The notes: generated from the sequence alone by a model not told the origin. A stretch of DNA of 18,332 nucleotides from Clostridiales bacterium (GCA_012799315.1 JAAZLM010000001.1:1-18332), one strand, 5' to 3'. Counted from the first letter of the stretch, positions 1 to 8,103 are shown. Program-made: numbers and translations.

Positions 1-2
1 AA

Positions 3-545
3 AATATTACCGAAATATACAGCGGTTATCATGGCGGTTGTATTATATATGGTATTTATAACGATAAAATATATATGGACGTTGATGCGTCAGACATTAA
101 AATTGATTATTCTGACTTAGATGCATTAATTAGAGAAAGAGATTCTGAGAATTCTGAAGATTCTTATATGTGCTATAACATTCCTGAAGGGGAATTTGTA
201 AAATCCGATATACCAAATTTCGTCTTTGTGAACGAAGATTATTTCATCTATAATGATGAAAGCACAGTTATTCTTGACAAAAACGGTGATATAGCATTGG
301 AAATTGACATCGACACCACTTATTCCATTCTTACAGTTGTGAATGGAAAGTTCTTTTTAGAACATGACGGAGTCTGCTATGATATAGAATCAAAGAAGAA
401 ATATAAACTGAACAATTCGGGCTGTGAAATAATCTCCTATTTTAACGATCAATATATACTAAGATATCCCAACGAGTCGGATAATGTAGCCTATAGCTAT
501 AAAGCAATGTCGGAGAACGAGTTGATTGGAGATGAGATAAAGTGA
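3..545 (+). CDS. Unrecognised beta-rich protein, 3' part only
   Basis: The reading frame is open from the left window edge to a TGA at 543-545, so the gene starts outside and about 180 residues are visible; an internal ATG at 75 is not needed as the start. I do not recognise the family. The visible part is rich in aromatic and acidic residues and shows three loosely similar strand pairs (around FVNEDYFIY, VVNGKFFLEHD and YFNDQYILRY), suggesting a beta-sheet or propeller-like fold. No membrane segment is visible in this part. Its stop codon overlaps the GTG start of the ABC ATPase (GTGA), so it is very likely translated in the same operon and may be an accessory or sensing partner of the exporter. 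That role is inferred from position only. Confidence 0.65.
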   Translation, partial: NITEIYSGYHGGCIIYGIYNDKIYMDVDASDIKIDYSDLDALIRERDSENSEDSYMCYNIPEGEFVKSDIPNFVFVNEDYFIYNDESTVILDKNGDIALEIDIDTTYSILTVVNGKFFLEHDGVCYDIESKKKYKLNNSGCEIISYFNDQYILRYPNESDNVAYSYKAMSENELIGDEIK

Positions 546-1273
546 ACACTTTAACCCTTGAAAACATCAGCAAACACTATGGAGAAAAGCTAGCGCTTGA
601 TAATCTTAGCATCACGTTTGAAGATGGCATTTACGGACTGCTGGGTCCTAATGGCGCAGGGAAATCAACATTGATGAATATTATTACTCAGAATGTTTCT
701 TTTGATAACGGTGGGAAAATTACTTGGAATGGTTCCGACACTAAGAAAGATGACGTCACCTTTCGGGAAGTAATCGGCTTTATGCCACAGCAGCAGGAAC
801 TTTACTCTGCCTTTACAGCTGCACGTTTTGTTGGCTATATTGCCACTCTTAAAGGCATTGCGCCAAAGCAGATTAAAGAAGAAGTAATGCGTGTTTTAAA
901 GCAGGTTGAAATGTCTGAATATGCGAACAAAAAAATCGGCAGCTTTTCGGGCGGAATGAAGCAGCGTGTCCTAATAGCTCAGGCGCTCCTCGGCAATCCG
1001 AAGCTTTTAATCCTTGATGAGCCGACAGCGGGTCTTGACCCAAAGCAAAGAGTGGTTGTGCGCAATCTTATTGGCTCCTTATCCAAAGAGCGAATTGTGA
1101 TTATATCAACTCATATCGTGTCCGATATTGAATCTATTGCAGACGATATTTTACTTATTAAGTCGGGCAAAATAATTGATAGAGGTAGCGTGCCGGAGCT
1201 TTCACAAAAGGTAGTTTCGGGTGAACAGAACCTAGAAAACCTCTATATGCAGTATTATGGTGACAAGATATGA
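542..1273 (+). CDS. ABC transporter ATP-binding protein (ABC-2 exporter type)
   Basis: A 243-residue nucleotide-binding subunit that would power the membrane protein encoded next to it. The ATPase motifs are complete and in order: Walker A GPNGAGKST at residues 35-43, Q-loop glutamines near 83-85, signature FSGGMKQR at 135-142, Walker B plus catalytic glutamate LLILDEPTAGLDP ending at 167, and the H-loop histidine at 191. The single-domain length and the GGMKQR signature fit the BcrA/NatA-like ATPases that pair with ABC-2 permeases. The start is GTG at 542, overlapping the previous stop by four bases; the stop overlaps the permease ATG as ATGA, which implies translational coupling. The substrate cannot be read from the sequence. 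Peptide antibiotic resistance, peptide export or ion export are all possible for this family. Confidence 0.93.
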   Translation: MNTLTLENISKHYGEKLALDNLSITFEDGIYGLLGPNGAGKSTLMNIITQNVSFDNGGKITWNGSDTKKDDVTFREVIGFMPQQQELYSAFTAARFVGYIATLKGIAPKQIKEEVMRVLKQVEMSEYANKKIGSFSGGMKQRVLIAQALLGNPKLLILDEPTAGLDPKQRVVVRNLIGSLSKERIVIISTHIVSDIESIADDILLIKSGKIIDRGSVPELSQKVVSGEQNLENLYMQYYGDKI

Positions 1274-3456
1274 GAATCTTGTCAAATGAGTTATACAAGC
1301 TATTTACATCTGCCGTATTTGTCCTTACTTTAGCCGTTGCAATAATCATTAGCCTGTATTCTTCAGCAACTACCCAGATTGATGCGGTCGATACTGATAG
1401 CTATAAGGAGTTCTTTTCTGAAACCTTGCAAATTACGGATACTACCGAACAAGTCAAATACATAGAAGATAAGCTTGAATCTATACTTAACTCCGCCGAG
1501 GTCAATATTGAATGGCGAAACAAAGTGAACTTTTACAGAAAACAACTTGAGCAAGTGGCGGCAATCAGGGATTATAAGCTATATCTTGAAAACATCGATA
1601 AGTCTGCCGAAACGATGACATCGATTTCTATTTTTGCCGACGAGAATAGCTTTACATACAGAAACATCATTCGCACACCGCAGGCTTATGAAGGTGTCAA
1701 GGCTGTCGAGCCAGTATTTTCACCGTCCGAGGGTATATTGCTTGCTATAAATAACAGGGCAATTGATATCGTTTATATTTTTGTCTTGATAGCGGCAGTG
1801 ATTGTGCTTATCGGCAAAGAGCGTGAAAGCGGAATTATCAGTCTTTTAAAGCCCTTGAAAAATGGGCGGAAAAAACTTAGTCTTGCAAAAACTATGACGC
1901 TGCTATTAATCGCTGTTTTTGCTGGTGCGATTCTGTTTTTCATATCACTTGCGGTAGGTCAAATTAGATTTGGTTTAGGCGATCTTTCAAGACCGGTTCA
2001 ATCGCTGGAGGGGTTTATCGGCTGCAATCTTCCTATAAGTGTTTTGCAAATGCTGTTGATTGCCTTTGTAATGAAGGCTTGTACAGTTTTCGTTATTGCC
2101 GTTATTTTCGATTGCCTTTGCACGAAATTTTCCGTAACGGTATCTATTGTTTCTCTAACCGCCATTGCAGGCGTTGAACTTGCGCTTTATAGCTATATTC
2201 CTTTCTCCTCATCAGCAGCGCCTTTTGCTGCGATTAATCTTGCGTCTTTTATGGATAGCGCAAGTATTATGAAAACATATAGCTCTATAAACGCTTTTGG
2301 CTATCCGCTTTCGCATTTATCTGTAACCGTTTTTTGCCTTATTATCGGGGCGGCTTTGACTGTTTTAATTGCAACCATGCTATTTTCAAACATTAGTATC
2401 ACTGCAAGCAATAAGTTAAACCTAAGGTTGCCATTTCGGAAGTTTATCCCTAAAAGGGCTTTCACTTATTCCCTCTATAAGGTCATGATTATGCATAAGG
2501 GCGCTCTTATTCTGATAGCCGTTCTGGCAATTGAAATTTACGGTGCTGCTACATTCCAGTTAGCATATAATTCAGACGACGGATACTATAAGCATTACTG
2601 CGACACACTATCGACTATGGATTCCGAACAGGCAAATATCTATATTAATAGTGAAGAAGAGCGGTTCAATGAGTTGCTTGAAGCACTCTCATCGCCCGAT
2701 ACTGGCGCTAATGAATTAATAGAGGTAAGCCGTCAGCTCAATGCACGAACGGGCTTTGAGCAAGCCAAAGAACAATATAATTACATCGCCAATTTATCAA
2801 GTAGCAACAAGGAGATGTTCTATCTAAGCGGCTGGAACGAACTATTCGGTGCTAATGGTTATCAATCGGATATGCAGCATGCACTTATATTGATAGCTTC
2901 ACTGTGCCTGATAATACTTCCAAGTATTGCATATGACAGAAAGTGCCGAATGGGACTGCTCATCTATGCGACTAAGCACGGAAAAAATAAATACTACATA
3001 CATAATAATGTTATAGCCGCAATGCTTGGAATAGTAATTTCTTTTATAGTATATATACCACATTTTTATTCTATCTTTTCGGCATATGGATATGACGGTT
3101 TTGGCAGTTCTATACGCTGTTTGCCTTTATATGAGAGGTTTGCAGACATTCCTATATGGAGTTATCTTTTAATACTATTCCTTGCACGGTGCCTAATTGC
3201 CGTACTTTTGTCAATTTTGCTTGTGTCGATATCGTCAACGTCGAATAGTTCCTCAACTGCAATATTGATAGGGTTTATTCTGTTTGTCTTGCCTGTCCTG
3301 ATATATTTGGCTGGTTATAGCTTAGCAATTGTATTTTGCGTGCCACTAAGCATTAGCAACATCTGGGTTGAGATGAATTTAGCTGTCTTTGCGAATATGT
3401 CCACATTCTTAGCACTCGTTTCATATAGTCAGATTCATAGGCTTATAAAGAAATAA
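1270..3456 (+). CDS. Large ABC-2 type permease, two-fold architecture
   Basis: A 728-residue polytopic membrane protein coupled to the ATPase gene by an ATGA overlap. It reads as two similar halves. Half one has a membrane segment near residues 12-30, a charged, probably external helical region near 33-163, then a run of membrane helices starting near 165 and followed by IGKERESG, a motif often seen just inside the membrane in ABC-2 permeases. Half two repeats the plan: membrane segment near 412-430, external region near 431-537, then helices from about 538 with YDRKCRMG in the equivalent place. About 12 membrane segments are expected. At 728 residues it is much longer than the usual 250-400 residue ABC-2 half-permease, so it may act as a fused dimer. 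Substrate unknown. Confidence 0.85.
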   Translation: MRILSNELYKLFTSAVFVLTLAVAIIISLYSSATTQIDAVDTDSYKEFFSETLQITDTTEQVKYIEDKLESILNSAEVNIEWRNKVNFYRKQLEQVAAIRDYKLYLENIDKSAETMTSISIFADENSFTYRNIIRTPQAYEGVKAVEPVFSPSEGILLAINNRAIDIVYIFVLIAAVIVLIGKERESGIISLLKPLKNGRKKLSLAKTMTLLLIAVFAGAILFFISLAVGQIRFGLGDLSRPVQSLEGFIGCNLPISVLQMLLIAFVMKACTVFVIAVIFDCLCTKFSVTVSIVSLTAIAGVELALYSYIPFSSSAAPFAAINLASFMDSASIMKTYSSINAFGYPLSHLSVTVFCLIIGAALTVLIATMLFSNISITASNKLNLRLPFRKFIPKRAFTYSLYKVMIMHKGALILIAVLAIEIYGAATFQLAYNSDDGYYKHYCDTLSTMDSEQANIYINSEEERFNELLEALSSPDTGANELIEVSRQLNARTGFEQAKEQYNYIANLSSSNKEMFYLSGWNELFGANGYQSDMQHALILIASLCLIILPSIAYDRKCRMGLLIYATKHGKNKYYIHNNVIAAMLGIVISFIVYIPHFYSIFSAYGYDGFGSSIRCLPLYERFADIPIWSYLLILFLARCLIAVLLSILLVSISSTSNSSSTAILIGFILFVLPVLIYLAGYSLAIVFCVPLSISNIWVEMNLAVFANMSTFLALVSYSQIHRLIKK

Positions 3457-3580
3457 AATAGTTCGTTTTTAGATGGGGAACAGCACAATTCCATAGTAAA
3501 ATATGGGTATTATTGAAAAGAGGATGGGGGGATATGCTTAAAAAACACGATAGGTACAACTTAAACAAATTGCCCATTAA

Positions 3581-3888
3581 TCATTAAGTACGACAAAAAA
3601 ACATTTCTATGATTATTATGTATTTGCAAACTTTTTAGAACCGCCGAATAGTACAGAAGATATATTGATTAAATTTGGGCTATTTTGTGTTAATGAAATA
3701 GAAAGCATAACCATTAATAATTCTAAGCTTTCTTCTAAAAGCTACGAAGATTTTTACTATGCCATGATTATGATAAGGCTAATATTTTGAATATTACAAC
3801 GGCTTATTATGTTATAAAGTCTGATCTTACACATCTATTTACAAAAAACATAGCTATCGGGAATTCTAAAGCAACTCAAATTAACTAG
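3581..3888 (+). pseudogene. Frameshifted remnant of an unknown gene
   Basis: No intact gene lies between 3457 and the tRNA. A coding-like stretch runs in frame 2 from just after a stop at 3578 to a TGA at 3788, including residues such as YYVFANFLEPPNSTEDILIK. A second open stretch in frame 1 continues from about 3760 to a TAG at 3886 with residues such as NILNITTAYYVIKSDL. Joining them needs one frameshift near 3765-3772. There is no plausible start codon for the first part, although a short ATG frame at 3535 behind a GATGGGGGG stretch ends at 3580. The pattern suggests a decayed gene, but AT-rich noncoding DNA can look like this by chance. I see no recognisable domain. Confidence 0.3.
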
Positions 3889-3916
3889 TCCTATGCTGAA
3901 AATAATGTGATATAAT

Positions 3917-3960
3917 TAAAAAGCAATCCCCACGTATAAATCATACGGGGGATTGCTTTA
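3917..3960 (-). terminator. Rho-independent terminator of tRNA-Thr
   Basis: Arms 3920-3931 plus 3933-3937 pair with 3943-3959: 17 base pairs with a single bulged A at 3932 and a five-base loop. Read on the minus strand the hairpin is followed by TTTTTAATTATA, a proper U tract directly downstream of the tRNA 3' end. On the plus strand the tail is only TTTATT, so it is a weaker stop for anything coming from the ABC operon. Confidence 0.88.
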
Positions 3961-3961
3961 T

Positions 3962-4037
3962 TGGAGCTGTTAAGCGGATTCGAACCGCTGACCTCTTCCT
4001 TACCAAGGAAGTGCTCTGCCTACTGAGCTATAACAGC
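3962..4037 (-). tRNA. tRNA-Thr: tRNA-Thr (anticodon GGT)
   Basis: On the minus strand this 76-base sequence folds as a complete cloverleaf. The acceptor stem GCTGTTA pairs with TAACAGC; the D-arm contains AGCTCAGTAGGCAGAGC; the anticodon stem CTTCC/GGAAG encloses the loop TTGGTAA, giving anticodon GGT (reads ACC and ACU threonine codons); and the T-arm contains GGTTCGAATCC. The terminal CCA is encoded. It is a lone tRNA with its own promoter and terminator, not part of a cluster. Confidence 0.97.
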
Positions 4038-4056
4038 ATTGAATGTGGCAAAGACC

Positions 4057-4085
4057 ATTATACAATATCCAGAACACCTTGTCAA
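4057..4085 (-). promoter_or_regulatory. Consensus sigma-A promoter of tRNA-Thr
   Basis: On the minus strand TTGACA (4080-4085) and TATAAT (4057-4062) are separated by exactly 17 bases, a perfect housekeeping promoter. Transcription should begin around 4049-4050, about 12 bases before the mature tRNA 5' end at 4037. Confidence 0.92.
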
Positions 4086-4154
4086 TCCTTTTTTCGCTGA
4101 AAATCGATTTACTTCAACTAAATTAATTTGAGACGAGGACAACTAATATCAATG

Positions 4155-4183
4155 TTGCAAAAAAGGCGAAAAAGATGTAAAAT
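4155..4183 (+). promoter_or_regulatory. Probable promoter of the DUF815 ATPase-lipoprotein operon
   Basis: TTGCAA at 4155-4160 and TAAAAT at 4178-4183 are spaced by 17 bases, and lie about 40 bases before the ATG at 4221. The -10 box matches consensus at five of six positions and the -35 at four. Confidence 0.5.
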
Positions 4184-4220
4184 AAGAGGGTAAATATAAA
4201 TAGTAAAGGTTGATTTATAA

Positions 4221-5432
4221 ATGGAAAACGTTATTTTCTCAATATCGTCGCTGTCGGTTCTAGGCAGTATTCAAAGAGATGAACTCATCGTCAAGTTGAA
4301 AAGACTAGCATTAACACATGACTTTATAGAGGCGGTTGAGTCATATAGCGCAGTAATCGCCTTACTATGTAATCATGGGCTGAGCCTATCGGATTATCTA
4401 TATAATAGGGCGATATTTGATGACAATATTTATATGAGGCATTATGCTAATCACGCAGAAAATATCGAAAAATATATTGAGGATGCGGTGCGTCACGATA
4501 TAAAATCACTATCATATATTGCTAGGATAACATCGAATATGCTTAAGGAAAAGATGTGTGTTCGATTCCCCAATTTTCAAACAGAGATAGAAGAACTACC
4601 GGATTTTGATACCGGCGAATGGAATTATAAAGTAGAGGATTTTCGGGATTTTGCAGTGGAGAATGGCTTTGGCATATATGCAAAACACCATGCTTTTATT
4701 TTCGATGGCAATGCTATTATCCCGGTGAAAAATCCTGATGGAATCAGACTATCGGATTTAAAAAAGTACGAAATACAACGTAGGAAGATTGTCGAAAATA
4801 CACTATGCCTATTAGCGGGCAAGCCAGCAAATAATGTCCTCCTATACGGTGATAGAGGAACAGGGAAGTCATCAACTGTAAAGGCGCTTGGCAATGAATA
4901 TGCGGACAAGGGTTTGCGGATTGTCGGTATAGCTAAGGAGAATCTATCATATCTCGGTGATCTAATAGAACTCCTAGAAAATACGGGGCTTAAATTTATC
5001 ATTTTCATTGACGACTTAACATTTAATGAAGATGACGATAGCTTCGGCGCATTGAAGGCGGTGTTAGAGGGTTCACTTGTGCCACTTCCACCCAATATGG
5101 CAATTTACGCAACGACGAATCGCCGCCATCTTATCAAAGAAACATTCACAGCACGTGAGGGTGATGAGGTGCATCGTGCCGATACTATTGATGAAAGTCT
5201 ATCCCTTTCGGACAGATTCGGTCTTTTAGTCACATTCCTACTGCCGGCGAAAGATGAATTCCTGCAAATAGTTTCTGCAATTGCGCACGATAGGGGAATC
5301 GATCTCGACGAAGAAAAATTATGGCACGGTGCGGAGCGCTTTGCACTTATGAAATCGGGCAGAACACCACGACTAGCAAAACAATATATTGACTATGTCC
5401 AGTCACGAATTGCACTCGGACTTGATATATAG
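4221..5432 (+). CDS. DUF815-family AAA+ ATPase
   Basis: A 403-residue P-loop ATPase. Residues 1-170 are a mostly helical N-terminal region with no motif I recognise. The nucleotide site follows: Walker A GDRGTGKSS at residues 210-218 and Walker B FIIFIDDL with aspartates at 264-265. Next comes YATTNRRHL (sensor-1 position, asparagine after TT), then DRFGLLVTF and the helical lid, with RTPRLAKQY near the C-terminus. This motif order and wording match the DUF815 family (PF05673), which is common in clostridia and in some proteobacteria and has no firmly assigned role. The start at ATG 4221 is preceded by a modest AAAGG site. The next gene begins 16 bases after the stop, so the two are probably co-transcribed. 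Cytoplasmic; no membrane segment. Confidence 0.85.
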   Translation: MENVIFSISSLSVLGSIQRDELIVKLKRLALTHDFIEAVESYSAVIALLCNHGLSLSDYLYNRAIFDDNIYMRHYANHAENIEKYIEDAVRHDIKSLSYIARITSNMLKEKMCVRFPNFQTEIEELPDFDTGEWNYKVEDFRDFAVENGFGIYAKHHAFIFDGNAIIPVKNPDGIRLSDLKKYEIQRRKIVENTLCLLAGKPANNVLLYGDRGTGKSSTVKALGNEYADKGLRIVGIAKENLSYLGDLIELLENTGLKFIIFIDDLTFNEDDDSFGALKAVLEGSLVPLPPNMAIYATTNRRHLIKETFTAREGDEVHRADTIDESLSLSDRFGLLVTFLLPAKDEFLQIVSAIAHDRGIDLDEEKLWHGAERFALMKSGRTPRLAKQYIDYVQSRIALGLDI

Positions 5433-5448
5433 TAACAAGGAGAATTTT

Positions 5449-6405
5449 ATGAAAAGAATTGCATATATACTGCTAATGCTAGCAATTTCACTACCTTTAA
5501 TCTCATGTCAGGTGCCCGCAGATATTGAAGATGACATGATTGAGAATGCGGCATTCCCAATTACAATTGACGGTGTAATTATCGAAAATTCACCTAAGAG
5601 TGTGATCTCACTATCACCAGCAATAACTGAGATAATTTTTGAAATGGGCTATGAGGATACTTTAATCGGTAGGAGCAGATATTGCGACTTCCCGCCCGAG
5701 GTAGAGGAGATTCAATCAGTGGGGAGCGGCGCCAATCCGGATATTGATTCAATTGTAGATCTTGCGCCCAATGTCGTCATTTGCGGTAGCGCACTTGCCC
5801 AAAAAGATACTGCATATCTCAATGATAAAAACATCAATGTTGTTGTAATTCCAATCGCCAAAACGATCAACCAGTTCTATAAAGGGTATGAGATTATCGG
5901 CACTCTTTTTGAAGGGGCAATTAAGGGCGTCAATAAGGGGCAGGAAACATACGAGGCACTAAAATCAAGAATCGATGCAGAAATTAATAAGCATAGTAGC
6001 GATAGAAAAACATTTGCTTATATAACGACATCAAGCAATACCATTGCAACGGGCGACACTTTTGAAGATGCAATTCTAACAATTTTCGGTGACAATATCG
6101 CAGCTGATGCTAGTAACTATCAATATAGCCTTAAAGATGTTGATAAAGCAAACCCCGATGTCATTTACATTCATAAGAGCATAGATGAAGATAAGATTTC
6201 AAAGAAAAAGGAACTTGCGAATACGACCGCTGTCAAGAATGGCAATATCATAAAAATAGATAATATCTATTTCGAACGGCCGAGCCTTAGAATTCTAGAA
6301 TTGATTGAACAATTATCACCGTCGGAGCAGGAAGATGCGCAATCAAAAGAAGAGGAATCTACCGATACAGGGGATGAAAACACCCCGCCTGCAAATGGCG
6401 ATTAA
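5449..6405 (+). CDS. BtuF/FhuD-like substrate-binding lipoprotein
   Basis: A 318-residue periplasmic-binding-fold lipoprotein. I place the start at ATG 5449, not at in-frame upstream codons inside the ATPase gene, because AAGGAG lies seven to twelve bases before it and the protein then begins with a signal peptide: lysine and arginine, a hydrophobic stretch, and the lipobox LISC with the lipidated cysteine at residue 20. The mature part opens with SPKSVISLSPAITEIIFEMG and later has PDIDSIVDLAPNVVI, both typical of class III binding proteins for cobalamin, haem or siderophores (PF01497). The last 25 or so residues are acidic and Ser/Thr/Glu-rich, probably disordered. No permease or matching ATPase gene is nearby, so it is an orphan here; it may serve a transporter elsewhere or have a sensing role. 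Ligand unknown. Confidence 0.88.
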   Translation: MKRIAYILLMLAISLPLISCQVPADIEDDMIENAAFPITIDGVIIENSPKSVISLSPAITEIIFEMGYEDTLIGRSRYCDFPPEVEEIQSVGSGANPDIDSIVDLAPNVVICGSALAQKDTAYLNDKNINVVVIPIAKTINQFYKGYEIIGTLFEGAIKGVNKGQETYEALKSRIDAEINKHSSDRKTFAYITTSSNTIATGDTFEDAILTIFGDNIAADASNYQYSLKDVDKANPDVIYIHKSIDEDKISKKKELANTTAVKNGNIIKIDNIYFERPSLRILELIEQLSPSEQEDAQSKEEESTDTGDENTPPANGD

Positions 6406-6457
6406 CTAAATGGGGAGTTGTGTAATCGTTTTTATTTTACTATGCTTTCATAGTGAA

Positions 6458-6488
6458 TTAACACACTTTAATCATTGTATAGTATAAT
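6458..6488 (+). promoter_or_regulatory. Possible promoter in the intergenic region after the lipoprotein gene
   Basis: A perfect TATAAT lies at 6483-6488 with TTAACA at 6458-6463 upstream. The 19-base spacing is longer than ideal. No open frame follows on this strand, so if active it would make a short RNA covering the two hairpins at 6550-6606. Confidence 0.3.
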
Positions 6489-6494
6489 TAGATT

Positions 6495-6616
6495 GTGTTT
6501 AAATCTATATAGTATTAAACATTATTTTCCGTTTGATACCCTTATATTTGGATAATGGAGTCCCCCCTCTATTATCCGTCAATGCTCCGATTACTTCATC
6601 GGGGCATCTTTCTTTT
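6495..6616 (+). ncRNA. Candidate small structured RNA
   Basis: Between a possible promoter and a terminator-like hairpin lies about 120 bases with no coding frame. It contains a hairpin at 6550-6577: 11 base pairs including one G-U, with a C-rich loop TCCCCC. Five bases later comes a second hairpin at 6583-6606. The C-rich loop of the first could pair with the GGGG in the second (6601-6604), an alternative fold. I do not recognise a known riboswitch or RNA family. It could equally be the long 3' untranslated end of the lipoprotein operon. Confidence 0.3.
6583..6616 (+). terminator. Terminator of the ATPase-lipoprotein operon or of a small RNA
   Basis: TGCTCCGAT (6583-6591) pairs with ATCGGGGCA (6598-6606) over nine base pairs with one G-U and a six-base loop. 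TCTTTCTTTT follows on the plus strand. Confidence 0.6.
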
Positions 6617-6625
6617 ATTATACTT

Positions 6626-6661
6626 AAAGGTCTATGTGCAATTTTGCACATAGACCTTTTT
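6626..6661. terminator. Terminator-like hairpin at the end of the htrA operon
   Basis: A perfect 15-base-pair stem (6626-6640 with 6645-6659) has a four-base loop, and begins two bases past the stop codon of the minus-strand protease gene. On the plus strand it runs into TTTTT; on the minus strand the stem ends in TTT and is followed by AAGTATAATAAAAG, so the U tract is poor in that direction. It probably separates the two convergent operons. Confidence 0.65.
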
Positions 6662-8077
6662 CTAATCGTCACTTTCCAATTTAAAAGTAATTTCAAGGGT
6701 TTCGCCTTCGTCACTATGCTCTCTATATATCGTGGCGGAGATTTTATCGCCGGGGGATTTGTCGTTAATCAAGTCATGCACTTGTTCGAGTGTGGTCACC
6801 TTAGTAGAATTAATATGGGTGATAACATCATTAATTCGCAGACCACTTTGAGCGATGTCGCATTCATCATCGATGCTCTGTATATGCAGACCAGCAACTT
6901 TACCACTCATTTTAGCAACAGTATCCGAAACAGGAACGAATACAATACCAATTCTAACACGGCCCTTAATTTCGCCATCTTTAATTAGTGTTTCAATAAT
7001 CGGCCTAGCCTCATTAATAGAAATGGCGAACCCTATTCCCTCAATTTCATGCGATACATATTTTGATGAATTAATGCCAACAACCTGCCCGTACATATTA
7101 ACGAGAGCGCCGCCCGAATTGCCCGGGCTAATAGCAGCATCAATTTGTATGCAATTCATCTGATACGAATCGTAATCCGATATTATGCGGCGGTTCAATC
7201 CCGATACGATCCCCTTTGTAATAGTGCCGCTCAATCCCGATGGGCTGCCAATTGTGATAATATCTTCGCCTAGTTCAAGCTCATCCGAATTGCCGAATAT
7301 GGCGGCATCAAGTCCATTTGCGTCGACCTTTAAAACGGCTAAATCAGTCTTTAAATCCATTCCAACTAATAATGCCTCATATTCAGTTCCGTCGGAGAAC
7401 ATGACAAGGAATTTCTTAGCCGCCTCAACAACATGGGCATTTGTGATTATATAACCGTCCGTCGTCAATACAATTCCCGATCCTTGCCCATTGGGCTGGA
7501 ATTGATCGGTATTAGCATATGTCCATATTTCCACAACGGAATTGCTAACAATTTTTGCAACGCCGACTGCATTGAGCACTGCATAATTGGAGTCGTTCGG
7601 ATTGGGCTTAGATTTCTGATCAATTATAATTACATCACCGGGATTATGCGTTTGGGGGAGGTCGGGGAGTATATTATCATCTTCTATTGGATTGGTGTAT
7701 ATATCGTCTGTATCGCCATAGCTGATATCCGGCGTTTTACCAATATCGTGCTGCACAGGCATTGAATACATCACAACTATTAATATCGCACTACCGAAAA
7801 GCAGCACTAATAATGATATTATTGCAACGAATAACACACTAACTTTATTTCTCGGCTTATGTAGAACGGGATTATTTTGCGTATAATTATAATACCCATT
7901 ACCGATAGGAGGTACTTGGGTATTTCCATGATATTGATTTTGGTGCGGGGCGCTACTATCGACTTCACTACCGAATGAATCGCTCCCTGAATTTGGCTGA
8001 TGTTCAGCAGGGGAAATTTGTTCTATGCTATCTTCCTTGATTAAATCTTTTCTATTATCGTCGTTGAAATTGTCCAT
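6662..8077 (-). CDS. htrA: Membrane-anchored HtrA/DegP-like serine protease with PDZ domain
   Basis: An envelope quality-control protease of 471 residues. I start it at ATG 8075-8077, because AGGGGG sits seven bases upstream; an in-frame ATG 33 bases earlier lies inside a hairpin and lacks a good site. Residues 1-78 are a polar, Asn/Gln/Pro-rich cytoplasmic tail, 79-103 form one membrane segment, and the rest is outside. The trypsin-like domain carries the full triad: His215 (TNAHVVEA), Asp245 (KTDLAVLKV) and Ser321 (SPGNSGGALVN). A single PDZ domain occupies roughly the last 95 residues (from VPVSDTVAKM to the end, with LRINDVITHINS). This is the usual Gram-positive HtrA arrangement. It lies 58 bases after the sensor kinase gene on the same strand, so the two-component system may control envelope proteolysis directly. 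Confidence 0.95.
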   Translation of the reverse strand: MDNFNDDNRKDLIKEDSIEQISPAEHQPNSGSDSFGSEVDSSAPHQNQYHGNTQVPPIGNGYYNYTQNNPVLHKPRNKVSVLFVAIISLLVLLFGSAILIVVMYSMPVQHDIGKTPDISYGDTDDIYTNPIEDDNILPDLPQTHNPGDVIIIDQKSKPNPNDSNYAVLNAVGVAKIVSNSVVEIWTYANTDQFQPNGQGSGIVLTTDGYIITNAHVVEAAKKFLVMFSDGTEYEALLVGMDLKTDLAVLKVDANGLDAAIFGNSDELELGEDIITIGSPSGLSGTITKGIVSGLNRRIISDYDSYQMNCIQIDAAISPGNSGGALVNMYGQVVGINSSKYVSHEIEGIGFAISINEARPIIETLIKDGEIKGRVRIGIVFVPVSDTVAKMSGKVAGLHIQSIDDECDIAQSGLRINDVITHINSTKVTTLEQVHDLINDKSPGDKISATIYREHSDEGETLEITFKLESDD

Positions 8078-8103
8078 TATATTGCCCCCTAAAATAAACA
8101 AAG

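Noticed and set aside
542..3456. ABC operon as a recent foreign island judged by codon use
   Set aside because: Leucine codon choice seemed different at first glance, but CTA codons also occur repeatedly in the permease, so by eye there is no clear contrast.
4625..5095. Long antisense open frame (156 codons) opposite the DUF815 ATPase gene
   Set aside because: The opposite strand has complete ATPase motifs; the antisense translation has no motif and no ribosome binding site. Other antisense frames inside htrA, groEL and the PEP mutase gene were dropped for the same reason.
5389..5448. N-terminal extension of the BtuF-like lipoprotein
   Set aside because: It would overlap the ATPase gene and bury the signal peptide; ATG 5449 has AAGGAG before it and starts the lipoprotein signal directly.
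6550..6606. Fluoride or other known riboswitch
   Set aside because: The hairpin order and conserved bases do not match any class I can recall, and no gene follows on that strand.
6533..6988. Plus-strand open frame overlapping the end of htrA
   Set aside because: Most of it lies opposite the PDZ domain coding region, and its first part covers the hairpins; no start site or protein-like composition supports it.
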